From assembly GCF_019343475.1 (NCBI RefSeq), contig NZ_CP072453.1, positions 1,674,001 through 1,738,000 on the forward strand: a stretch of 64,000 nt of DNA. Reading direction: 5' to 3'. A model generated the notes under the pieces. That model was not told the origin of the DNA and searched no databases. It saw only the letters and a list, made by a program, of their open reading frames with translations. This DNA is from Providencia sp. R33. GTDB taxonomy: Bacteria; Pseudomonadota; Gammaproteobacteria; Enterobacterales; Enterobacteriaceae. Numbering within the stretch: the stretch's first letter is position 1; each line of letters starts with the position of its first letter. Below, one piece after another: positions 54,854-63,682 of the stretch. A program made the position numbers and the translations under genes.

Positions 54854-55052
54854 AGCTAAAACTGGCAGGATAAAGTGTCTTTCTATGTTTATCGGGCTTT
54901 AATAGTTTTACAGACCTGATAGCATTAAGAAATTCGCAGTATATAATAGCTGTGTTCGTGTCAGCATCCCTATTTGCAGTAAACAGGTTTCGAAATGGGG
55001 TGAAATGGTTTCACCCTTTTATCAACGCCATTACAGGTCAACGGAGTCATAC

Positions 55053-56495
55053 ATGTCTAGACGGCTTAGAAGAACTAAAATTGTTACAACCCTTGGTCCA
55101 GCTACCGATCGTGATAATAACCTCGAAAAAATCATCAATGCAGGTGCCAACGTTGTTCGCCTTAACTTCTCCCACGGAACTCCAGAAGACCATCAATTAC
55201 GCGCTAACAAAGTGCGTGAAATCGCCGCTCGTTTAGGCCGCCATGTTGCGATCCTCGGTGATTTACAAGGTCCAAAGATCCGTGTTTCTACGTTTAAAGA
55301 CGGTAAAGTTTTCTTAAATATCGGTGATAAATTCATTCTTGATGCCAACTTAGGTAAAGGTGAAGGTAACCAGCAAAAAGTCGGTATTGACTATAAAGGG
55401 TTACCCGCTGACGTTGTTCCTGGCGATATCCTGCTGCTCGATGACGGGCGCGTTCAATTGAAAGTCCGTGAAGTACAAGGTTTGCAAGTCTTTACTGAAG
55501 TGACTGTGGGTGGCCAATTATCAAATAACAAAGGTATCAATAAATTAGGCGGTGGCCTTTCCGCTGAAGCGTTAACAGACAAAGACAAAGAAGACATTAT
55601 AACTGCTGCTAAAATTAACGTCGATTACTTAGCGGTCTCCTTCCCACGCTCTGGCGAAGATTTAGATTACGCACGTCGTTTAGCTCGCGATGCAGGTTGT
55701 GAATGCCAAATTGTTGCGAAAGTTGAGCGCGCAGAAGCCGTGGCAAACGACCAAGTGATGGATGAAGTCATCATGGCATCTGACGTTGTAATGGTAGCGC
55801 GTGGTGACTTAGGTGTAGAAATTGGTGACCCAGAACTTGTTGCTGTTCAGAAAAAACTGATCCGCCGTTCACGTCAATTAAACCGCGTGGTTATCACTGC
55901 AACCCAAATGATGGAATCGATGATAACTAACCCAATGCCAACCCGTGCAGAAGTCATGGACGTGGCAAATGCGGTGTTAGATGGTACCGATGCGGTGATG
56001 TTATCTGCAGAAACTGCCGCAGGGCAATACCCAGCAGAAACCGTTGCCGCGATGGCACAAGTTTGTTTTGGTGCAGAAAAAATGCCAGGCTTAAACGTGT
56101 CTAAACACCGTTTAGATGCTGAATTTAGTAGCCCAGAAGAAGCCATTGCGATGTCAACGATGTACGCTGCTAACCACCTGAAAGGCGTCAAAGCGATTAT
56201 TGCGATGACTGAATCAGGCCGTACAGCACGTATGATGTCCCGCATCAGTTCTGGTTTGCCTATTTTTGCTATGTCGCGCCATGAAAAAACACTGAACCAA
56301 TGTTCACTGTATCGTGGTGTTACCCCTGTATTTTGTAGCACACACACTGATGGCATCGAGGCTGCGGCGGAAGCTGTTACCCGTTTACGTGATAACGGCT
56401 ATTTAATGAGTGGTGATATTGTCCTCGTGACCCAAGGTGACTTAATGGGTACAGTCGGAAGCACTAACACTTGTCGTATCTTAGAAGTCGAATAA
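55053..56495 (+). CDS. pykA: Pyruvate kinase II
   Basis: PykA converts phosphoenolpyruvate and ADP to pyruvate and ATP. The TKIVTTLGPATD start, KVERAEAVANDQVMDEVIMASDVVMVARGDLGVEI block and GTDAVMLSAETAAGQYP are diagnostic. The ATG at 55053 with GGAG upstream gives 480 residues, equal to E. coli PykA. The upstream frame to 55005 lacks support. Confidence 0.97.
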   Translation: MSRRLRRTKIVTTLGPATDRDNNLEKIINAGANVVRLNFSHGTPEDHQLRANKVREIAARLGRHVAILGDLQGPKIRVSTFKDGKVFLNIGDKFILDANLGKGEGNQQKVGIDYKGLPADVVPGDILLLDDGRVQLKVREVQGLQVFTEVTVGGQLSNNKGINKLGGGLSAEALTDKDKEDIITAAKINVDYLAVSFPRSGEDLDYARRLARDAGCECQIVAKVERAEAVANDQVMDEVIMASDVVMVARGDLGVEIGDPELVAVQKKLIRRSRQLNRVVITATQMMESMITNPMPTRAEVMDVANAVLDGTDAVMLSAETAAGQYPAETVAAMAQVCFGAEKMPGLNVSKHRLDAEFSSPEEAIAMSTMYAANHLKGVKAIIAMTESGRTARMMSRISSGLPIFAMSRHEKTLNQCSLYRGVTPVFCSTHTDGIEAAAEAVTRLRDNGYLMSGDIVLVTQGDLMGTVGSTNTCRILEVE

Positions 56496-56503
56496 TCTTC
56501 CCA

Positions 56504-56530
56504 CCCCGCTCAACCGAGCGGGGTTCTTTT
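56504..56530 (+). terminator. Terminator of pykA
   Basis: CCCCGCTC (56504-56511) pairs with GAGCGGGG (56516-56523), followed by TTCTTTT. Confidence 0.92.
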
Positions 56531-56600
56531 GCCTATCTCCTTTTTTAATTTCCTTTTTCGACCTTAAGTCATAATGAAACCATAACATTGTGCCAAAATT

Positions 56601-56624
56601 CGATATATTAAATCTTATATAACG
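56601..56624 (+). promoter_or_regulatory. Candidate ModE operator
   Basis: TATAT (56604-56608), seven bases, TATAT (56616-56620), flanked by CGA and AACG, match the ModE pattern TATAT-N7-TAYAT. The outer arms CGATATAT and ATATAACG are inverted repeats with one mismatch. The site is about 90 bp upstream of the receptor gene, so molybdate-responsive repression is likely. ModE binding is an inference from the pattern. Confidence 0.7.
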
Positions 56625-56714
56625 CTAGTTTGATCGGTATCATCAACCCCTCTCGTTCTTTTCGCTGTAATGGCGACAATATTTACTTATTAAAATAATA
56701 AAGGAAACATAGCA

Positions 56715-58679
56715 ATGCACCGTCATTCTTCATTGGCGCTACTCCTCTTCTCCCCTTTTTCATTGGCTTCTTTAAGTAATGTCTCAGATGTCATCGTGGT
56801 AAACTCCACGATGCCAAACCAACAGGCCATGACATCCACATCTCTTTCTATCAGTAAAGAAATGATGGAAGTACAAGGCAGCTTGAACCTAGCAGATGTT
56901 TTACAAAACACCCCTGGAATTCAACTACGTTACGGTGGACAAGGTGTCCCACAACTTGATATTCGGGGATATAAGTCTCGCCACATCACATTTTTAGTCA
57001 ATGGCGTTCCTCAAAATAATGCATGGAATAGCCAATTTGACCCACAACTGATCCCAGTAGAACAAATTGAACGCGTCGATATCATCAAAGGAGGTTCAGG
57101 TTCACTGTTATATGGTGCAGGCGGTTTTGGTGGTGTGATCAATGTGATTACTCATGGGCAATATACCCCAAAAACACGCGTTTCTTTGGGGGCGGGTAAT
57201 GGTGAACATTATAATTTAAGTGGTAGCACTTCAGGTATAACCGATTCACTTGGATACACCGCGAGTTATGTTTTCGATAGTCGTAATGGATTCCCTATGT
57301 CTAGTCATTTTGACCCCTTAAACCACCAAGGCAAAGGATTACGAGAAAATAGCGATAGTAAAAGCCATGCAATATCGACCTCGTTAAATTGGCAAGCGAC
57401 TGAACTCACTCAACTTGGGCTTAATATCGATTTTCATCGAGATAATTGGGGTGTACCCGATAAATTAAATCGAGGTGGAAACGGCAGCGGAAATGGCGGC
57501 GGAAATGGCAGCGGAAATAACGTTGTTCATAACGCCTTAGTACCAACCAACAATAATACTAAACAAAATAATAAATATCAGCGTGTTAACCCTTCTGAGC
57601 ACTACAATATTCAAACTACATTTGATACACAATTAACCGATACAAATACATTGCGTGGATATACATGGTACTCACGTGAAACCCGAGATATCCATTATAA
57701 ACATTATGCTTTCCCTGGTGATCAGCGTACTGTTAGTCAAAGCTATGGTGGTAACCTGCAATGGGTTTATTCACAAGAAAATTATACAGTCACTAATGGA
57801 TTGCGTATTTTCCAAGACAACTGGCGTTGCACCGGCGAATGCGGGACTGAAAACCAACATCGCACAATTGACCAGCAAGAATGGGTAGTGGAGTATCAAT
57901 ATCATCCCGTAAAAACCTATGGAATTGCGGTTGGTGGAGGTGGTTACCACAATAATCCCGCTCACAGTGTTGATTATGCTGGGCAAATTTCTGCCTTTTG
58001 GTACCCGACTGAAGATACATGCTTATATAGTTCTGCATCTCATCGTATTCGTTATCCTGATCTGCGCCAGTTATATGAAACTGAGTTTGGTAACTCATCC
58101 TTAAAACCGGAAACTTCTAACTATTATGAGATTGGTTTAGAGCAACTCATTTTGACGGATCTACAACTGCATTTAAGCCTATATTCCAGCGATATTTATG
58201 ATTATATCGAGAAAGCAACGACTGACTCTGGTGAACGTTATGAAAACTTTGATCACTACCGCTTTCAAGGTATCGAAACAGACTTGAGCTACTTTATCAC
58301 CGACGGTATTGATGTAACTGTGGGCTATTCTTGGTTAAAAGCCAAAAATAAGGGAAATGACAATTCAAAATCTGCTTTGCAAGGCCGCCCAAAACACAGT
58401 GTAGCCATTGGATTAAACGCAGATTTGCCTCTCGATATGCATGCCTCTATCCAAGCGCAATCATTTTGGGATAGCGTGCAATATCAAGGTAAAACGCAAA
58501 CACCCGTTAAATTAGATAATTATCAATTAGTGGATTTCAGCTTGTCTGGCATTTCACCATGGAAACCTGTCACTTGGCAATTTACGGTCAAAAACCTTTT
58601 CGATAAAGACTACGAGCAAGCACTGAACTTCCCTCGTCCAGGCAGAGAATGGTTCTTCCAAGTAAAAACTGAATTTTGA
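56715..58679 (+). CDS. TonB-dependent receptor, probably molybdate/tungstate-linked
   Basis: The 654-residue protein has a leader (to about residue 19), a plug (about 25-145; LNLADVLQNTPGIQLRYGG and IERVDIIKGGSGSLLYGAGGFGGVINVIT) and a barrel ending in REWFFQVKTEF. An extracellular loop near residues 255-275 carries Gly-Asn-Gly-Ser repeats encoded by 12-bp tandem units. Its stop overlaps the start region of a TupA-like binding protein, so they form one operon. The ModE-type site upstream suggests an oxyanion or its chelate as ligand. Confidence 0.88.
   Translation: MHRHSSLALLLFSPFSLASLSNVSDVIVVNSTMPNQQAMTSTSLSISKEMMEVQGSLNLADVLQNTPGIQLRYGGQGVPQLDIRGYKSRHITFLVNGVPQNNAWNSQFDPQLIPVEQIERVDIIKGGSGSLLYGAGGFGGVINVITHGQYTPKTRVSLGAGNGEHYNLSGSTSGITDSLGYTASYVFDSRNGFPMSSHFDPLNHQGKGLRENSDSKSHAISTSLNWQATELTQLGLNIDFHRDNWGVPDKLNRGGNGSGNGGGNGSGNNVVHNALVPTNNNTKQNNKYQRVNPSEHYNIQTTFDTQLTDTNTLRGYTWYSRETRDIHYKHYAFPGDQRTVSQSYGGNLQWVYSQENYTVTNGLRIFQDNWRCTGECGTENQHRTIDQQEWVVEYQYHPVKTYGIAVGGGGYHNNPAHSVDYAGQISAFWYPTEDTCLYSSASHRIRYPDLRQLYETEFGNSSLKPETSNYYEIGLEQLILTDLQLHLSLYSSDIYDYIEKATTDSGERYENFDHYRFQGIETDLSYFITDGIDVTVGYSWLKAKNKGNDNSKSALQGRPKHSVAIGLNADLPLDMHASIQAQSFWDSVQYQGKTQTPVKLDNYQLVDFSLSGISPWKPVTWQFTVKNLFDKDYEQALNFPRPGREWFFQVKTEF
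57477..57521 (+). repeat. 12-bp tandem repeat inside the receptor gene
   Basis: Units GGAAACGGCAGC, GGAAATGGCGGC and GGAAATGGCAGC (57477-57512), then a partial GGAAATAAC, encode Gly-Asn-Gly-Ser/Gly. The unit is a multiple of three, so gain or loss keeps the frame and would change loop length. Confidence 0.85.
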
Positions 58680-58690
58680 TGGAAATACAT

Positions 58691-59551
58691 ATGTTAAGAC
58701 AAACTAGACGTTCATTATTATTGCTAGCAATGCTTATATTTTTAACTCCATTGCAAAGCATTGCGCAGCCTACACAAGAAAAAATTGTGCGAGTGGCCGT
58801 TATTGGAGGCATGGTTTACGCTGATTTATGGCGCGAAATTGCTCAGCGTTTTGAGGAAAAAACAGGTTATGAAGTTCAAGTGGTCATATCAGGAGAGCGC
58901 CCTGAACTTAAAGAAGCAATTGAGCTTGGCAATGTTGATTTACTGACTATGCACTCAGGTGATATTACCACAGATCTCGTTGCTGATGGCCATGGTGTCA
59001 ACATGCGTCCATGGACACGCAACGACCTTGTTATTTGGGGGCCAAGTTCTGATCCTGCGGGTATTCGAGGCATGACAGATGGCGCTGCAGCTTTAGCAAA
59101 AATTGCCAATACTCAGTCACCTTGGATCGATTTTCAAGGAATCGGCCCTCGTGAAATGGCACATAACTTATGGCGAAAAGCGGGCGTAAAACCTGTTGGC
59201 GATTGGGTGCTAAAGGATGATTTACGCGGTGGGCCAGATTTTCTGCAGCAGGTCGCTGACCGAAATGCTTACATTATTACTGGGCGAATGCCAGTCTATG
59301 TTGGAAAGTGGAAAGCTAACGATAAAATGGCTATTCTTGTTGACCAGGATCCGACTATGCGCCGACCGTATATTGTTATGGAAACCAATCCCATTCGTCA
59401 CCCGAACGTCAATTATCAAGGGGCTAAAGCACTTGCCGATTTTTTATTAAGTCAAGAAATTCAAGTTTTTTTAGCTAGTTACGATGGCGTAGTCAATGAT
59501 GGCAGGCCATTATTTTATCCCGTTTGGCCTTATGCTGGCATAGACAAGTAG
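58691..59551 (+). CDS. TupA-like periplasmic solute-binding protein
   Basis: The protein has a signal peptide (to about SIAQ) and a two-lobed binding fold. It resembles TupA tungstate-binding proteins in VADGHGVNMRPWTRNDLVIWGP, DPAGIRG and the IGPREMAHNLWRKAGV segment. The threonine/serine-rich anion loop of classic TupA (TTST type) is replaced by VAVIGGMVYADLW, so specificity may differ. It is coupled to the receptor gene; an ATG at 58679 overlapping its TGA is the alternative start. No permease or ATPase gene is next to it. Confidence 0.82.
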   Translation: MLRQTRRSLLLLAMLIFLTPLQSIAQPTQEKIVRVAVIGGMVYADLWREIAQRFEEKTGYEVQVVISGERPELKEAIELGNVDLLTMHSGDITTDLVADGHGVNMRPWTRNDLVIWGPSSDPAGIRGMTDGAAALAKIANTQSPWIDFQGIGPREMAHNLWRKAGVKPVGDWVLKDDLRGGPDFLQQVADRNAYIITGRMPVYVGKWKANDKMAILVDQDPTMRRPYIVMETNPIRHPNVNYQGAKALADFLLSQEIQVFLASYDGVVNDGRPLFYPVWPYAGIDK

Positions 59552-59557
59552 TTACAT

Positions 59558-59585
59558 AAAAGGCAGCGGTTATTCGCTGCCTTTA
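59558..59585 (+). terminator. Terminator of the receptor/binding-protein operon
   Basis: AAAAGGCAGCG (59558-59568) pairs with CGCTGCCTTTA (59575-59585), one end mismatch, with an A/T flank. It closes the operon right after the binding-protein stop. Confidence 0.85.
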
Positions 59586-59599
59586 TCATATACCTGTCT

Positions 59600-60028
59600 T
59601 CAAGACTTCGCTTGTTTCCATTTTGCATAAGCATCGCTGATCACCGCAGCGATTTTATCGTAATTTTCCCAATTATTTTCGACATGATATGTAGTGGGGA
59701 GCGTACTTTGCAAAATGCGCTCATAATCATCGAAATACCCACCTTCTTCCGCCGCATAATAGAATTCAGTGAATTCGTTACCTTCATCGTTTAAATCTTC
59801 ACTGATAAATTTTTCATCACACATAGAAATTAAAAATTCGCGGCCATCCAATTTACGCGCTTTAACCAACGCAATTTCATCCTCTGACTCTTCAAGGTGA
59901 AACTCGCCCACTAAATCATTTTGAATGATCCACGTAAGGTAAAAACCGATGTGTGTTCCACCATTTTCAGTTGGAAGTCCTTCTGGATAATCACCACCAT
60001 AGTGCCAATCCATGCGATCAATTGCCAT
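59600..60028 (-). CDS. Small acidic cytosolic protein of unknown function
   Basis: The 142-residue acidic protein starts AIDRMDWHYGGDYPEGLP and has GGTHIGFYLTWIIQNDLVGEFH and a later WENYDKIAAVISDAYAKWK. No leader or membrane segment is seen. Similar proteins occur in many bacteria (possibly the DUF7832 family) without a known role. The relation to some immunity-protein sets is a weak guess. It is not part of the receptor operon (opposite strand). Confidence 0.75.
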   Translation of the reverse strand: MAIDRMDWHYGGDYPEGLPTENGGTHIGFYLTWIIQNDLVGEFHLEESEDEIALVKARKLDGREFLISMCDEKFISEDLNDEGNEFTEFYYAAEEGGYFDDYERILQSTLPTTYHVENNWENYDKIAAVISDAYAKWKQAKS

Positions 60029-60145
60029 TGCCTTTCACACCTTCATTATTATTTATCAACAAGGATTACTATACAGGGTTAAATTCATTTAATAGATAGG
60101 AAATTCGGAGATAACGTGACAGATTTTCGTTATTTGGAATAGAAG

Positions 60146-60166
60146 ACCACCACGTAGAGTGGTGGT
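60146..60166 (-). terminator. Hairpin after lpxM
   Basis: ACCACCAC (60146-60153) and GTGGTGGT (60159-60166) form a perfect 8-bp stem with a 5-base loop. It lies 23 bp beyond the lpxM stop. The minus strand has only a weak T tail. Confidence 0.65.
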
Positions 60167-60189
60167 TAGCGTACGTCTATTTTACACAA

Positions 60190-61164
60190 TTATCGATACA
60201 GGTCCTTACGTTGATAAGGCTCTATTTCCCCTTCTTTACGGGTTTTCAATAACTTTAAGATCCAGGTATATTGTTCAATATTGGGTGAAACAAGGTATTC
60301 AAGCTCTTCATTCATCCTACGTGCGATATATTCATCATCTTTCCCATCGATATCATCCATTGGCTCACGGATATAAATGTGTAATTGATGCGTTTTATGA
60401 TCATACACAGGAAACAAAGGTACGATTTTAGCTTTGCATACTTTCATTAAGCGGCCAATAGCGGGAAGCGTTGCTTTGTATGTGCCAAAAAAATCAACAA
60501 ACTCACTGTGTTCCTCACCATGATCTTGATCAGGAAGATAAAATCCCCAGTAACCTTGTCTGACAGATGCGATAAATGGCTTAATTCCCGCTTCTCGCGA
60601 ATGGAGACGGCCACCGAAATGATAACGCGCTTTGTTCCAAAGATAATCAGCAACAGGGTTCTTTTGATGATGAAACATTGCAGCCATTTGCTGGCCTCTT
60701 GCTGCTAATAACATGGCAGGAGCATCCACCGCCCAGCCATGTGGCACCATAAAAATCACATTACTTTGTTGCTCTTTTAACCGTTGGATGATTTCTTCAT
60801 TATGCCAATGTGTACGTGCTAGTGTTTTATCGGCTCCACGAAGGCACAGCTCCGCAAGCATAACAAAAGACTGTGGTGCTGTTTCAAACATGCGGTCAAG
60901 TAAATCTTCCCTTTGTTCCTCTGAATATTCAGGAAAGCAATAAAGTAAATTGATTTTTGCACGGCGACGGGCACTTTTCGCTATCCGTCCAACCCACTTA
61001 CCTATTTTAGCCAGCATCGGGTCACGAACTTTAACTGGAGTATAAGCAAGCCCTGCTAATACAGCAGCTCCCAACCAAACGCCCCAATATTTTGGCAATA
61101 AATAAGAACGGTGAAACGTTGGCACATAGCCTTTTTTACTGTCAGTGTCTTTATCTTTATTCAT
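60190..61164 (-). CDS. lpxM: Lipid A myristoyltransferase LpxM (MsbB)
   Basis: LpxM adds the last acyl chain to Kdo2-lipid IVA at the inner membrane. The HX4D catalytic motif lies in VPHGWAVDAPAML, and an N-terminal membrane segment (about 30-45) and the GFYLPDQDHGEEHSEFVDFFG block are present. The 324 residues match E. coli (323). It is separated from pykA by three extra genes here. Confidence 0.96.
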   Translation of the reverse strand: MNKDKDTDSKKGYVPTFHRSYLLPKYWGVWLGAAVLAGLAYTPVKVRDPMLAKIGKWVGRIAKSARRRAKINLLYCFPEYSEEQREDLLDRMFETAPQSFVMLAELCLRGADKTLARTHWHNEEIIQRLKEQQSNVIFMVPHGWAVDAPAMLLAARGQQMAAMFHHQKNPVADYLWNKARYHFGGRLHSREAGIKPFIASVRQGYWGFYLPDQDHGEEHSEFVDFFGTYKATLPAIGRLMKVCKAKIVPLFPVYDHKTHQLHIYIREPMDDIDGKDDEYIARRMNEELEYLVSPNIEQYTWILKLLKTRKEGEIEPYQRKDLYR

Positions 61165-61230
61165 ACTACGCTCAAGTGAATAATGGCTATATTTTTTATA
61201 GCTTAAAATAATGATTTATGGAAGCATTTC

Positions 61231-61263
61231 AAAAAAAACTGGCAGATACAAGTACCTGCCAGT
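61231..61263 (-). terminator. Terminator of mepM
   Basis: ACTGGCAG (61238-61245) pairs with CTGCCAGT (61256-61263), and the minus strand continues with eight T residues (61231-61238). Confidence 0.9.
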
Positions 61264-61282
61264 TATGAAGAAGAACAATGTA

Positions 61283-62626
61283 TTACAGCTTTAGTTGAGG
61301 TTTTGTTTCTTTAACTAACGCTAAGTATTCTTTGCGCTCTTTACCTGTTAACCCACCTGAACTTGGTAGTTTCGCAGTTAAAGGGTTAACCGCTTGTTGA
61401 TTCACCCACATTTCAAAATGCAAGTGCGGCCCAGTCGAACGCCCTGTATTGCCTGACAATGCGATGCGGTCACCGCGTTTGACCTTTTGACCTGGTTTAA
61501 CAAGTAATTGACGTAAATGCATATATCGAGTCGTATATTGTCGACCATGACGAATAGCAATAAAGTTACCCGCAGCACCACTGTATTTCGATACAATCAC
61601 TTCGCCATCACCAACAGCTAAAACTGGCGTGCCAACAGGCATTGCAAAGTCCACGCCTTTATGTGGTGCAACACGACCTGTTACTGGGTTAACACGACGA
61701 GGATTAAATTGGGAAGAAACTCTAAATTGTTTAGATGTTGGGAAACGCAAGAAACCACGTTCTAAGCCATTTCCTTCGCTATCGTAGTATTTGCCATCTT
61801 CAGCACGGAATGCAAAATAACTTTTGCCATTAGTTTGCAAACGTACGCCAACAAGTTGACTTTGCTCACTGCGGCCATTAAGCATTTCACGGCTCATTAA
61901 TACACTGAATTTATCGCCTTTTTTCAGTTTACGAAAATCAACTTGCCATTGCAGCGCCTTGATAACCTCACGGCCTTCATTACGTGTTAAACCCGCCTTA
62001 CTCGTGCTTTGTGCAAAAGAACCGTCAACGGTGCCTTTTAAGACACTGTTAGTCCATTCACCTGTACGAATCTGCTTAACTTCTTCAAACTTATTAGTTT
62101 CACCGACACGGTTAAACACCCGTGTTTCGCGGCGATTCACTTCCCATGTTAACGACTCTAATTCACCTTGCTCTGTCAAAGACCAATTCAGTGTTTGACC
62201 AATCTTTAGGTTTCTGAGTGATTTATGTTGATTCGAAAGTGTTGCAACATCCCCAGCTTCAATACCAAACTGAGTTAAAATTGTCGTTAAGTTATCACCA
62301 CTTGCAACAACATATTCATGGGCTAGCGGAGCCGTCTCTCCCCCTGCACCGTCTGCATCTGCGTCTACATCTGTATCGGCAAGGCCTTCATCGGGTAGCT
62401 GCTCGCTACTATCTTGAATAATATCGTCAGTTGCATCAGTGGAGGGTAATAAAGCTAAAGGAATGATGGTATCAGGCGTACCATCATATTCAGAAGTGGT
62501 TGGAACATGTACTGGCCGCCAAATTGCGACGGCCATGGTAGCGACTGTGAGCGTACTTAATACAATTTTGTGAGTTCTAGACAGGCTACCATATACCTGA
62601 GCCAGACCTTTGGCCATTTGCTGCAC
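61283..62626 (-). CDS. mepM: Murein DD-endopeptidase MepM
   Basis: MepM cuts peptidoglycan cross-links to allow growth. It has an N-terminal membrane segment, an acidic spacer, a LysM domain (YVVASGDNLTTILTQFGI, about 107-150) and the M23 peptidase with HKGVDFAMPVGTPV and the PHLHFEMW metal motif. The 447 residues begin at GTG with AGGAA upstream, matching the MQQ start of E. coli. It is 20 bp after znuA. Confidence 0.96.
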   Translation of the reverse strand: MQQMAKGLAQVYGSLSRTHKIVLSTLTVATMAVAIWRPVHVPTTSEYDGTPDTIIPLALLPSTDATDDIIQDSSEQLPDEGLADTDVDADADGAGGETAPLAHEYVVASGDNLTTILTQFGIEAGDVATLSNQHKSLRNLKIGQTLNWSLTEQGELESLTWEVNRRETRVFNRVGETNKFEEVKQIRTGEWTNSVLKGTVDGSFAQSTSKAGLTRNEGREVIKALQWQVDFRKLKKGDKFSVLMSREMLNGRSEQSQLVGVRLQTNGKSYFAFRAEDGKYYDSEGNGLERGFLRFPTSKQFRVSSQFNPRRVNPVTGRVAPHKGVDFAMPVGTPVLAVGDGEVIVSKYSGAAGNFIAIRHGRQYTTRYMHLRQLLVKPGQKVKRGDRIALSGNTGRSTGPHLHFEMWVNQQAVNPLTAKLPSSGGLTGKERKEYLALVKETKPQLKL

Positions 62627-62646
62627 TTAAACAATTCCTTCTATTT

Positions 62647-63606
62647 TTAATTCAGGCAGCTGGCGTATTGTTCTGACAATTGTGTCAAAAACTTCATGTA
62701 GCTATCTGGTCCAAGTGCCAGCCCAATTCCGAGTGGGTCGAGAGTTCCCATTTTGACTCCCGTATTACGTGCTACACTTTCAATCACAGCAGGCCTGAAT
62801 TGTGGCTCAGCAAAAACACATTGTGCTTTGTGCTCAACCAATTGAGTTCGTATTTGATGTAATTTCTGCGCACCAGGCTGTATTTCTGGGTTTATCGTAA
62901 AATGCCCTAAAGGGGCGAGCTGATAGTGTTTTTCAAAGTAGCCATAAGCGTCGTGAAAAACAAAATAACCCTTGTTTTTAGCTGGCTGTAAAATATTAGC
63001 AATTTCCTGATCATTTTGCGTCATATTTTCTCTGAATTTACGAAGGTTTACGTCTAGCTTATCTTTTTTCTCAGGATAAAGCGCTACTAAACGATCGTGA
63101 ATGTCCTGTGCAGCGAAATTTGCTATCTCTGGGGATAACCAGATGTGCATATTATACTCACCATGGTGATGATGTTCGTGATCCTTATCATGATTAGCTT
63201 CATCAGTGTGTTCGTGGCCATGTTCATCTTCATGAGATTCAGCCATAAGTAGTGATTTGATATTTGCTTGTTCCGCTAGTGCCAGACGTTTATTCTGAGG
63301 TAACGTGTTGATAGGCTTCTGTAAAAACATTTCCATATCAGGCCCAACCCACACAAATAAGTCTGCTTGTTTAATTTTTTTCAAATCAGAAGGTTTTAAT
63401 GCGTAATCATGGGGTGATGAGCCGTCTGGCAGTAAAACTTGCGTCTCTGTCACGCCATCAGCAATACCAGATGCAATAAAAGCCAGTGGGCGAATTGATG
63501 TGACGACATCTGCATTAGCTGTTGATGCCATTGTTGCGCTTAATACGGAGGTTGCCACCGCCCCGAAAAGAAATTTGCGGGCAATGTGTTTCGATTTATG
63601 TATCAT
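62647..63606 (-). CDS. znuA: Zinc ABC transporter substrate-binding protein
   Basis: ZnuA captures zinc in the periplasm for ZnuBC. It has a leader ending near STANA, the DYALKPSDLKKI segment and a charged histidine-rich loop (EDEHGHEHTDEANH and DHEHHHHGE) typical of ZnuA. The ATG at 63606 with GGAA upstream gives 319 residues. It is divergent from znuC, with a Zur box between. Confidence 0.96.
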   Translation of the reverse strand: MIHKSKHIARKFLFGAVATSVLSATMASTANADVVTSIRPLAFIASGIADGVTETQVLLPDGSSPHDYALKPSDLKKIKQADLFVWVGPDMEMFLQKPINTLPQNKRLALAEQANIKSLLMAESHEDEHGHEHTDEANHDKDHEHHHHGEYNMHIWLSPEIANFAAQDIHDRLVALYPEKKDKLDVNLRKFRENMTQNDQEIANILQPAKNKGYFVFHDAYGYFEKHYQLAPLGHFTINPEIQPGAQKLHQIRTQLVEHKAQCVFAEPQFRPAVIESVARNTGVKMGTLDPLGIGLALGPDSYMKFLTQLSEQYASCLN

Positions 63607-63634
63607 AGCAGTCTTTTTCCGTGATTTTAATTTT

Positions 63635-63654
63635 GAAATGTTATAATATAACAC
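63635..63654. promoter_or_regulatory. Zur box between znuA and znuC
   Basis: GAAATGTTATAATATAACAC, with the near-perfect palindrome TGTTATAATATAACA (63639-63653), is almost the same as the E. coli znuA/znuC Zur site. Zinc-dependent repression of both directions is expected. Confidence 0.92.
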
Positions 63655-63682
63655 AACATGATTTCTGCAAGATGTTTTTCAT

